Shown piece after piece: positions 1-12,500 of a DNA stretch of 64,000 nt; the first letter of the stretch is position 1, and every line of letters starts with the position of its first letter. Location of the stretch: contig QXVZ01029387.1 of NCBI GenBank assembly GCA_008931825.1, positions 310,001-374,000 of the forward strand, given 5' to 3'. Below the pieces are notes generated by a model. That model was not told the DNA's origin. It did not search any database and worked only from the letters and a program-made list of their open reading frames with translations. A program made the position numbers and the translations under genes. Source of the DNA: Phallusia fumigata. Its lineage: Eukaryota > Chordata > Ascidiacea > Phlebobranchia > Ascidiidae.

Positions 1-537
1 GGTCAGCAGTTTCGTTTGAGGTGGGGACAGAAACATTTCTTCCAAAGACCAAACTGGTTTGGCCCTTACGATACTGTTAAATAATTTCTAAAGCTTTGGG
101 TATTATACTTCTAATCAACGTTTTAGTAGCTTTCCTTGTTTCTTCCCACACTACCAGTGGCTCCAAAGAGAGGTGGACTAGCGCGACTGCCTGGTGGTGC
201 TCGCAAAGTTATGCATTCAATAAATCTGTCTTGGTCGCTTTCGTTTGACCCCATAGACTGAACCAAATCGAAGTAACCAACTTTAAAAACTCTGAAAAAA
301 TTGATCGAACGGAACTACGATTAATAAGGCAGGTATTTCTACTTGTCAACATAACGCATTCAGGCGCTGTTCCGCTCCCCAAGGGTTAAATAAAAACAAA
401 CAAACAAAGGCAGCTCCCTAATATATATGTCTCGGCTTATGGCCAGTACAATTGACATACATTTCATTGTTACCACTTCGTAATTTACAAAATGCGTTTT
501 ATTGAGGTTGTTTAAAAAAAGTGCAAATCTTTTTCAG
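1..537. other. Intronic or upstream sequence of the delphilin gene
   Basis: No exon was recognised here. The first supported exon starts at 538 inside a PDZ domain, so this stretch should be the end of an intron of that gene. A run of AAAC repeats lies near 390-410. Nothing else stands out. Confidence 0.5.
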
Positions 538-3500
538 ATAAACGATCAAGATGTGGGAAAATATTCCAGCAATCAAATCATCGATTACGCTTCTCTGCTG
601 GCACCGTCTATTCCGAGTCTTGGTGTTGCCTCACGACTGAAAGAAGTTATTTTAAGGTTGAAATTCGCACTGCCTTTTGTATTTTTAGATATAACGTTCA
701 TGTTCTATAATACATATATCTATCAAATTAAGAAAATTTGTTCTCAAGTTGGTTCTTTTCGTAATGCAGTTGCTTTATTATGCAGTTCGCCACCAACGAG
801 ATCAGAGTATTTCGGAATAACTTTAGGAGGTTCCTTTCCTGTTATAATTGACAAGGTTGAGGTCCGAAGTCCGGCGTTTTACACCAATCTGAAGAGTGGA
901 GATGTTTTAATTAAAGTGAGTTGCAATAATTACAAATTTCTTTCAAGGTTTACGTGTTGAAAATATAGATAATAACATCTCTTGTACAAGGTTGTCGATG
1001 CAAGTTGTTTATCTTCTGCGTATTTTCGGAAAAACTGAACACTGGTTAAAACAGCCGTGCTTTCACGTAGAATTTTAAGCTGTTTTGAAAGAATTGTTTA
1101 TGGTCAAATACAAGTTTGTCACACAAACTGTTAATGCCTTTGATAAATATATCAGTTACTGAGCCAGGTATTGTTGGCTGCATGAACACTCTTGCAAATA
1201 AAATCGTCAGATCTTTTTTCTTTAGATGATTCAAATGAAGTTAAAACAATAATCGCGGAATTTCGTGTTGTCTAACCTTACAACATTTTCTCAATTCTAA
1301 AAATCCAATATGCATCATAAACCTTGTGGCATGTGCAATCGAAGCTGACAAAGACATTATTTCAACAGATAGACGGGAAACATGTTCAATCTGTTGATGA
1401 AGGGCGACGCTTACTGGATGAAAGTACGCACATTGGCGGCGCGCAAGTTAGCGTAATATCAGTTGAAAGTGGAAGTGCGCATTGTGCCACTCATGCCGAA
1501 TCAAGTGGAGCAAGTCATGTGGATATAAGTAGCGAGGTTACCACTTCCCCTGCAAAAACTAATTATAGGACAGCGGGACAACAAAAAGCTAAAGATTTCC
1601 TTGATGAAGTAAGTTGACTCAATTTAGGAAAACAGTTAGAAAATTTTTGTCTTTTTTTATTCTGGTTTGTACGTTTCGACGCTTGACTATGACATACCCT
1701 AAAAGCATCTAGGAGACATTGATTTTTTTTCAGTGGATACCGTGGTTCTCGTCGCGACACCCTGGTGCGTCGTTTTGACTTTCAAAGAGCGTCGCACAAT
1801 AATTCCGTTTAGTAGCTAAACTATTTTTAACGATAAATACAACTTAAATAACAAACGTCTCTATTAGATTATTATCGCTTGTGTATCGAAAGTCCGACTA
1901 ACTTTTCCAAATCGTCGCACCAAAATAGGTTTAAGAAACTGGTTTGGTAGACTATTCTGTTTTAACCAGGGCCCAATAAAATCTATTGATAACCGGACCA
2001 ACAAACGTTGGGTGTAATTCTGCCTGTCAGGTGAAGGAATGTTTGGGAGGAAAATCAAAAGAAATGCAGCAGTTCGTCGCAGCTATTCAAAATTTTTCCA
2101 TGGACAGCGATGTCGAGAAATTCGTCCTGCAAGTTTGTGACTTGATGAAACACGTTCCAAACTATGCGGACATTCTCAGAAACTTGAGGTAAATTCTTTA
2201 TGACGACAAACAAACTTTATATTGGCAAAGAAATTACGATAATCATGATGCATTGTTGTAAAATTTCAGATTTTTCATCCCTAGTCAACACAAACAAACG
2301 TTTAATCGACTCTTGGAAAATGTTTCAGGGAATGAATTACAAATTGATCCACAAACGTCACCGCAGGTTACCTTTTAAAACTTTGACTTGCTTTTGTTTT
2401 TATGATAACACATATCAATGATTTAAAGGTCAGCTGGTATCAAGACGCTGCGTATTTCTGCAAATGCAATTCTTCGATCTGCACTTGCTCTATTGCGCTA
2501 CCTAGTGGAGTGTCACATACTCTGGTTCAGCATGATTCGGGCCTAAACTCGTATGTGGAATCGTTGAGGTTAGTTGTACTGCAGCATTTTAATTTAAACA
2601 AAGTTCATCATTAATTTCACTTACGTTAGTAGGAGTAAAAAGATATTTTTACTCATAAATTACCAATTCCTGCAAAAAATATCTCGCGTGAATCAGCAAT
2701 TTAATAGCAACGTTTGCTTTGTAGGAGTGTAACAGTTCGTCGTGGTGAAAGCAGTTTTGGGTTGACGCTGCGAGGAAACGGTCCGATATTTGTTCAAGAA
2801 GTCGAAAAAGGTTAGAATAAAGTTTAAGCGTGTAAAGCATACAAAAAATAGGTTTTTCAACAAAATAATCACCATTCACCATGGCAAACATAAAACCAGC
2901 GTAGACCGTAGTATTACAATTACTTTCTTGTTGGCCAAACAAATTTAAACACGTGTGCATCACCCAGTAGTCAAACCAGTAGCAACGCATTATGTAAGTT
3001 AAAAGTTTCATGACTTCCACATGAATAATGACGAATAACCCAATGATGTCAATGTGAGCGTTTGGCCTAATTGACTTCAATCATATTGGAAACCAGTCAG
3101 TTGAGAGAACAGTACCGGCGATCAAGTCCCATGAAATTGGATCTGTTGACAGTAATGCAGTCATAACTGGAACGAGGGAAGTGCTGTTTAGCCTGGTTTC
3201 CGTTAACCCGACGCAGTGCCGACCAAGTGTGAAACAAAAACGCTTCAGTAACTTTGAAGGCCGCCGCCGTCCAACCCTTGTCATAACAACGTAAAAGGGG
3301 CCACATGTTCTCAAGACCACAGAAAGCGCTAGCCGGCCCTGCACAAAAAATAGCAGCTTAACTTTGTTATCGTTTTTCATAGTTTTAAAAGTTTTGCGTT
3401 GCACCTTTTTGTCAATAAAATCAATCAAACTTGAATTAAAGCATTAGCACTTGAATCAAATCCAACGGTCGTAAAAGATATTAAAATTGTTAGATGAGAC

Positions 3501-6500
3501 GTTGTGGTTACCACCAGAAAATTGGTTAAAGTCAAATATCGCTGGGGTATGTTGCCCAGTTGCCTAGATTTTTCATCCAAACTGCCAATTTAGGATTTGG
3601 TATCGCTTGCGCGAAAACTTTGTAGATGACAATTTAGTGACACGCAGCTGTTAAAATACACGCACGATGTATCGCTTGGCTGCCTACATGTCTTTCGCCG
3701 CTTTTTTAACATATCATTTACCCTGGTTCGACGAAAAATTTGCTTCGATCATTTTTCCAATAGTAGGAAAGGAAGCTGAATGCTGTGGTCTATTGAAAAA
3801 CGAAGTTGTACTTGTGCCTTTTATGCTTTCATATGGGAAGTCAATAACTTGTCCTAGCGATTCGATGGAAACGGTATCACAAACGATTCTGTGACAGACA
3901 GTTTGCGATGGTACGGTAAACGAGACAGGCAATTAGAATGCGCCACCTACATAATGCCTTGCTAAGATCAATTTACTTGGGCGGTGATGTGAGATCCCGT
4001 ACGAAAGTATAATCGTCAACCGCTTGAAGTGTCCGGCAAAGCAATTGATCTTCTTAGTAATCATGACATGCACCGCCCACTCTCATGAAATAAACGCACC
4101 GAAAGTGACAGCCCTTATGTAGAAAATGTCATTGAGATCAATGTACATGTTTGGTGATCCAACATCGTCAGTTTTTGCTTCAGGATATTGTGTTGGGTAG
4201 TCCCAAAAATTGCCTCTGTTTTAGTTTGTGACAAGTAGCGTATGGTAGCTGTTTCTGCTTAAGTTAGATAGGTAAGAACGTCTATTACCTTAGTTGTTTT
4301 GTCATTGATTCGATTTGCACTGTTTTGAAACAAATACTTTTGTGACAAAACGACGAAAGCAGAACATTACGTCATAGTGCAACCGACAGGGAAATATAAA
4401 CATTTGCAGCAAGCGTGTCGACTACTAAACTTTCCGAAGTAATGGAGCCATCTCCTGGCATCTATTTGGCGAATTATTGTTGCTTTTGCAACAGGACTGT
4501 ATTTGTGCATCTTTTTTAGCTTGGCAACATCAAATATGCTTACCATGGGCAGACTTTGGCACAGAGAAACACGAAATCGTGAGCACTGCAGTTTGTGAAA
4601 GTAATTGTTTTGTCTGGGAGCTTCTGTAGCGCAGACTATCTCACGCAAATCGACTGCTTGCTGGAACTGCGGGTCTGCAATTTGCTGAGGTGATTACCGT
4701 TTGCATGATATGAACAGGGCATTTTGAAAGCAACTTGTAGGTACAAGTGGCGTTTAGTCCACGTATCTAAGAAATTTATAAACTAGGCACTTTTTAAAGA
4801 ATTCGTTATGACGAACTGCCGCCTTCTGTGAAGTTTATTTTATATCTCAAACCAGTGTCACACGATTCCATTTAACGAATCTGACGTTTCTCGTTTTTCG
4901 AGTGGATATAAGTTCTGTTTGAAGTTCGTTCGCTGCGAGTTCAGTCAAGCTGAAATCCGAGCCTGAGCATTTCTTCTCTGTCGTGTCGCCGTGTATGTTT
5001 ACAGTAACTTCGCCTTACGACGTCATACTAACCGATTGTTCGGTCAAGGGACTGTTGACTGCAGACATAGAACAAACTGTGATTGGATTAATAAAGCATA
5101 TGACGAGTTGTATTTCTGGTTACAATAGAATTAGCTGTGCGGTAATCAAAGCTCAAAAACTTTTACCTAACCATGTATATGGTGGATCATAGCTAAAAAG
5201 GGCAGAAAAGTAAACAATTGGAAATATAGGATGTATGTGCCTGCAAAAATCAGTAGGAGTCTTATTCTGTTCTACAGAAGCTTTTTATCAGCATTGGTGA
5301 CGATTGAAATGTGTTTGCAAACTGATTCCTAATTTAATTCCCTTGCCATTGTCTGGCATATAATTCTCGAATTCGATGCTCATCGAAGGAGTGATATAAA
5401 ATAGTGGTCTGATATCAGGCCCTCAGGGAACGTTTGATAGACTTGAAGTCGTATTTGTTAGTAAGCTATTTGCAATTGACAAAATTGATAGGGCATTATA
5501 TATTTATGGAAGTTTTTTAGTCTTTTGTTTTTAAACGATCTGAAAATTGATACCATTTAAAATTCTTCAAAAGTTGTGCAAATGATTCGCAGCAGTATCG
5601 AAGTTCAGTCTACTAAAACTTAAAAAGTTATGAAAGGTGTACGCGCAGCAGACATGAAACATTTTTTGTGCAGATTAAGTGATCTATCAGTGATTGTTGG
5701 GTGCATGCCTTAAATTTTCAATACCATTCGTCCGTTTAGCGAGCCAAATTGCAGCCGATTTGCGTCTGCTCACTGATTGACAAAACAATGACATTTTGCC
5801 GACAGACAAACGTTTTGCTTCCTTAAATGGTGTTGTTAGGACGTTCTTCTATATGTGGAGGGTTTAAGCGAGTGCAATTCGTGCAAGAATACAAGTCAAA
5901 ACGTCATGATTTGGTCTGCGTTGAACAACATTACATGCAAACAACAAACTACTGATTTATGGATCTTAGAATTTGGTGTTGCAGAACGTAGACTCAAGTA
6001 ACTCAAGTAGCAATGGGTTAGGACTAGGTTGTTGTTTTTTAAGCGTCGCAACGTTTTTAAATGCCAAATTGAAAATCAGAAACTTCCTTGCAGGAAAATT
6101 GGGGGCTGCTGCATTTTCTGGCAGTCAATTATTGCCGGTTTCTAGGCCAAGAATTACATTTGGATTTAATTGTTGTATTTATCACATTTAAGACAGCTGA
6201 CGTAACGTGAAAAACGGTGTTCTAACTTTACCCAATTAGTTTCTTCTGAAATTTTTAGTCGTTTTATCCCTTGAGTGTTTACATCAATAACAGACTTACA
6301 ATTTGCAGAACTGGACATTTATGTTTAAATTTAAATGTTGTTTGCGACTGATATTGTTTGTTGAAATTCCGGTGAGTTGATTAAAATAAGTGACGTCATA
6401 AAACTTATACACACTACTGCTGTACTGCTATTATTTTATACACACCTACGTCTTCTCGTGATCTATAGTAAACTGTTATCGTCAGGGGATATTATTGGCT

Positions 6501-9500
6501 CACTGTAAAACAAAAACCGCGCTTCTTTTTTTAACATTACATGTAGAATGTAGATAAACAGTTATTGCTAAAAGTAAATGTCAACAAAAAGCAGCTGTGT
6601 TGTGCATTTGCAGGTACCCCTTCTGACGAAGCAAACTTGAAATCTGGAGACTTGATCTTGGCGATTAATGGAATTAGCTTGAGGTGAGGCAAAAACTGAG
6701 AGCAAATTTACATCAGACATCATTAGGAAATGTTTTGGTGCTTTTTCTTGCTTTGCACCTAACTACTACACGCTCAACCGACCGTTTTTGATGCTACACA
6801 GCGCCTGACGTGGTGTTTATAAACGCGTGTCGAGTTTCGTGTGTGATGAATCACACAGCATTGAGGCACCTCATCATTGCAACGGAAGTTTGAGATGTGA
6901 TCTCCACGTTTTAACGATACAGTATGGAGATACCGGTTTACAGCTAGGACAATACCGAGCACTAAGCCATATTTGGCAAAGACGATAATTTCGAGAATTG
7001 CAAATAAAATGAAAATTATAAATTGCCATTCCTTATCTCTTGACAAGCGCGACTTACTATTGCCAAAATCAAAGAGCCCACAAAATATTTCGCGATCATA
7101 GCAAACAGATTAATTTGCTCGCAGGATTAAGTGTAAAGCTCCTTTTTAAGATGTGTTCGGTGTTTCGTATGGTGGGTGATTTAGGAGATCAATCATCGCT
7201 GACCTGCTGCCGTTCGTTGCCGTCGAGACCACTTGGTCTGCTACGTAACGCTGCGGCGCGCAGAAAAAATCAAAGCCCCTGCGCCTTGTCTGAAACGGAG
7301 TTAGCACATGACGTAACGCGGCTAATCCGCTTTTAGACATTTCACGGTTTTCAAAAAGCTCTCGGTTGTCAGAGACTTTGCCAAACTAAACACACTGCCG
7401 TTTAAGCTGCGTGTTACTGTCTATCGCAGAGATTGCGTTTTCTAGTATTTTCATGCAAAATCTTATTCGACGACGTAATGTTTTTTTGCACAGGAACGTG
7501 TCTCATGCAAAAGCTGTCGCCCTTATTCAAGGAAGCGGATCCATGCCAACTCTTATTCTACAATCAAGTTCTGGGCATTTGCCACAACCAGGTGAAAAAC
7601 TGAATGTTTTTCAATTTAAACCAAACCTTTGGATATTTGAAAAAAAAAACAAGTAGTATCATCTCTTGCAGTGTCATCGTTTCATAGTCCCGGATATGTC
7701 AAGTCATTGCCAGTGGGTGAGGACTCGATGCTTAAGGTAAATGGAAACTGTGCCTCGCCGCCAGATTATCTACTTTGGGCATCGGAATATGTCCCCGATG
7801 CAATCAAAATCAACGGAAAAACCTTCAAAGAACAGGTAAAGTGATTTACGACCGCCGAGTTCCCAGATACCACTTGCAATGGCGATTAGATCAAATATTC
7901 GGTTAGCAGGGAAGAGAATTGTTTTACACTTCCTATAGCACTGTATTACATTGCAAGTGTTTTCACAATTTCAAGTCTTACCACTAGGAGTATTACAAAC
8001 TTTTTCTCATTAAGTTTGATCAAATTTTGACATGTGTGTTAAGATTATGTAGGTTTATTCGTGTTAATTAATGTGTCGACACAAACAAAGGTTTCGCTAA
8101 TCGGCAAGTAAAGTTTAAACTGGGTGCAATTGGCCGTATATGCCCAGTAAACTATCAATAACCATTGAATTTATATATTGCCACGCAAGAGACTCACAAT
8201 GGAAGACGATTCATAAATAGTTTTAATGGGAAATAGTTTAAACATTCGTGAAATTTTTACTTTCCAGGTGAAAGCGTTGCTGAACAGTGAAGAACAGCGC
8301 ACAGTAAAAAATGCTCTCACCGACTTTTACTGTTCACGTCATCTGGAAGGTCTCTTGTATCAGCTTTACCCAATCCTTCATGGACCAGATACCAGACGTC
8401 ACGTGATCTGGCATTACGTTTTGTCATGTCTGAGTGACCACGAGCGTGAAGCCTTGCAAGGAAGATTGTTGGAACTTAATCAAATCACGCCAATGGGTAA
8501 AATATTATTCATAATCATTCTGTATACGAACCCAGCCAGTATCCAAATTCTCGGTACTGTCAAGCGTTATTGCTTTAATGCTATGTTCCCGACCGAAATC
8601 TGCTGACCATCGCATAAATAAAAAAAAAGACTCGAAAAATGTTTTTTGTTCTATTCCAGACAAACACTTACCATCTCGAAGGCCCGCGATACAATTTTCA
8701 AGCCAGAAGAATGAGTATTTGAAATCAGAAAGCGAATTTCCTACAAACGTTGCGAGCTTGGATTATAAGCCTAAAGAAAGCAACACTACGCCCGAACCTA
8801 GAAGTGCCGATGGAGCGACACCAAAGCGTCATAGAAGAAGGAGGACGCTTGGAAATATGGAATACTTGTTGCCTGTAACAACAACGTCCACAGAACTGAC
8901 GGGATATAGAAGTACAAAAAGTGTCAGTGATGTTCCTTCATCGTCCGGTCTATCTTCCCCGACAGGTAACGACATGGACAGTGGATTTTACGATGCTCAA
9001 CAGCAACTGGCAAGGAGGCGACGACGTGAATTATCGACCACTTCGCGGCGCCGAAGGAGCGTTGCTGGAGCTGCGTCAACGGTTAGGAACACTGATACTT
9101 TGCCTTTGCCAAATTCAAGCGAGCTTGCTGAATCTCAACCTACTAATTTGAACACGACCAACAAATCAGAGAGCAGACGCGGCAATCGACGACGTTCCCT
9201 GCGCAAAACCGTGGAAATTTACACAACCACGACAACCACCACCACCGAAGAAACAATTGTCAACGCGCAGCAAGGTATGATATGAGCTTTATTTAGGATA
9301 TCACCAGTCGGGTGAACTGGTTGATTACTTTTTAAGTTAAGCTTCGTTCGGAAACTTTAAAAACACTACTACTATGTCAGCAACGAGTCACTTGAAACAT
9401 GGAAAAGTTTCCACTTCCGTTGTTGCAAGGGTCACTAAATAAGCTACAACAGTTTCATTTTGTCTCTTACTTGTGTGTCTTTAATCCATCGGTCAATGCC

Positions 9501-12500
9501 TGTGAAACAGACTATTTTTAAAGCGACATTTTGCGAGTACAGCACCCAGGAAAGTGAGGACCACAAATTCCCTCAAAAAAATACCTAGTAGCTGAAAGAC
9601 GTCAGCTTCTCCAAAACAGGCATTTTTTGTGTGATCGAGTTACACAGGCGGTGAGGGCCTTGTTTGCAATGCATTTTATCCAGACAGTCGTGTGGGTCGC
9701 ACAGCGAACGCACCAGTGATGCTGGATTTGTTAAAAAGAAACGCGATAGTAGTTGACACCTGAAGCGTGAGATTCCCTTGCGTCAGAGATGTAACCGCAA
9801 GGATTTAGGTCCAAGTTACAAGCTGCCAACAGTTGGGGCAAAAGTGGTTGCTAAATAAGGCAGTGGCGTTTCGGGCATTGTTTAGATTTGTGGCAAAAAA
9901 CGCGCGATGTGCGCCATGTTATTGCGACTGCAAGAGCACTGACGCGCGTCGGCGGCGATCGCTGAAGCGATAAGAAATCAGGTACATGAGTTAACTTTTA
10001 GCAATTCCGGAGTGAGATGGTGCTGGCTCAGTTTGGCACTGCGTGTCTCGCTGCTGTAGACCTAGCCAGTCAAGTGAACTGAACTTGAATTCCAGCAGCG
10101 TTTTTTTGTTTGTTTTTAGCGAAGAGAAAAGGTGGCAGCAACAACATTAAACTGCTGTTAACTGTGTATGTAGTCGGTTATGTTTGTGAAGGAACAGCAA
10201 GCATTGTTGTTCACTGAAAAATCCGATACGTAGTTAGGATCACCTATCGAGATTATCACACAAAAGGACAGAAAAGATGTTGAAAAAGTACAAGAAGTTG
10301 AGAGCCGCCGTAACAGGTCTGTTTATATCTTACAAAGTCGTGCGTTTCCTGTGCAGGACAATTATCAGGAAATGTTGACGTTTCCGTCTTTCCTGAACAT
10401 TTCGTGTTTGCAGGTGACAAAAAATCTTCGTCGAGCAAAAAGAAGGCCGAAGTCAAAGCTGGAAATCAGGACAACAAAACCGGAAAAGCCGAAACACCAA
10501 TAAAAGATCCCTCGCCAGTTCCGGCATCAAGTGTCGATGGTAGGTTTATTCAACGTGATTCTGTGATCTGATTTCAGCCTATGATTGGATCAAGGCCTCG
10601 AAGCGAGTCTGCATTTTTAGTTAGTCAGCGAGGCATTTTGGTTTCCTTTTTTGAGCCCCGCTAAATGAAGCGAAACGTTTATTTATTTCGGCATAGGACG
10701 ACCCTTTTTGTGTTTGCTCTGTTCAACAAAACAGAATGATTTGCTTAGGCAATCGCAGCAGGCAAAATTTGCAAGTTAATCTACAACTGTATTTCATGTA
10801 ATACATGTTTAAATGGTACTTTTTAAAACGCAGACTTAGGACAACAAATAAGTTGTAACAGCGTAGGCTAAACCGAACTTTTCGATCAATAAAGACAAAT
10901 TCCTAACCGTAATTAAGACTGACGTGTTGTTGATATTAAAGACGAAACAAAATAGTTTGACATTGAGGTAACTTCAGCGCAGTTATATACTTAACGCGTT
11001 CGCGCTGACGTCATTGGCTTCGTCCCTATACCGTTAGTTCGCTTCAGGCGAAGACGCGAATCTGTTGCGACCATCGGCTTTGCCTGATTTCATCTCAGTG
11101 TTCAAAGCAAGTTTGAACACCAAACATTCGCAGCCGATTGCTCACCGCCTTTAAACGCAGCAATATATTAAACTTACGCCGTTGCAAATCCGAAACAATC
11201 TCACAGATCTTAAATTAACATCATCAAAAGCCAGTGGTTCATAGAACCGTAAGAAAACAACATTGATGTTTGTACATTAGGAAAACAAATTCATAAAATT
11301 ACCCGAACTTCCAATTTATGTGCATGAACTGCGAAATAGCGATGTAAAATTCGTTCTTTTTCCCTTCGGGTCGATAACGCGTGGTTTGATTTAGCAAAGT
11401 AAATTGTCGGGCATTTGAAGCAAATTACACCACTGGCTTCCATAAAACATCACTCTTTGCTGTCTTTCAAACTGAAGTATGTCTCCGTGCCTCCGAGCAA
11501 TTCCTCCTATTATAACCGAAGACAATTTGTATGTTGTTGTAAATTTAGTCGTAGAGTGATTAGTCGCAGACTAATTTAATCCTTGTTTTATGTACACTTC
11601 ACACTAATTAAGTCAAGCCTGGAAAGCATTAAAATTCGCCTCGTTTTGTTGGTATCCCTCTCGCCTAATTAATTTTAAAGTGATTAACAGAATGCCCCGA
11701 AGTAGGAAATGGAAGTTTGTGTTGGTTTGAACCAGGACGGGGTTGTGTAAACTTGTTGTGAAGCGTATCGTCCTTTGACAGACCACCCCACAAACGTCTC
11801 CTTGTTGATTTTCGCCATAGGTGGCCCCAACCATCAATTCATATCTGTCTTTTCATTTTTGTAGTACTATTTGACGTTTCCTGTGGCTTAGGAGCTTAAG
11901 CAAAACTAGCACTTGGTAGCCCCTGTTTTCCTTATAATATGGATTTTTTGTCAATTTGTCGAGTGTATTAAACCAGACGCAGCACTGTTGTTTATTTAGG
12001 CTTGCTGAAGTGTCAAGTGTATTTTCGTACCGCACCTATTCTATTACCTGCCAAACCACTTGTTTTTCAGATATTGTTTTCGAAGAATATTTGCCCCCCA
12101 AACGTATCGAGAAGTGCCAGGAGGTTCCGATTGTAAAGCCGCAAGCAGTGTCTAAACCACGCACGCAAACCCTGGAAGAAGAACAGAGAATCCAAATCAA
12201 GAAATCGAACCTCAGGGACAATTCCTCCACTCCACAAGACACACTATTTGACGGGGGCTTATCACCTGCTTCCAAACAAACATCCGTTCAGGCCAATGGG
12301 TCGAATGACGTCACACCACAGCTGGTGACGTCATCCGAAACTGTGGGTCCGGAACTGTCAACCTTCAACGATTTTAGCTACGATGATCCGAAAAAGAAAG
12401 GTTACCTGACGTCGTTGAAAAAGAAATTTACTTTCTCAAGGCCACCAAAAAACACTGACACCGACATGTTCCTCACTGAACTAAGCACGCAGTTCGATGA

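Noticed and set aside
3081-3428. Possible transposon-derived ORF in the long delphilin intron
   Set aside because: No conserved polymerase, transposase or capsid motif is visible, and no terminal repeats were found.
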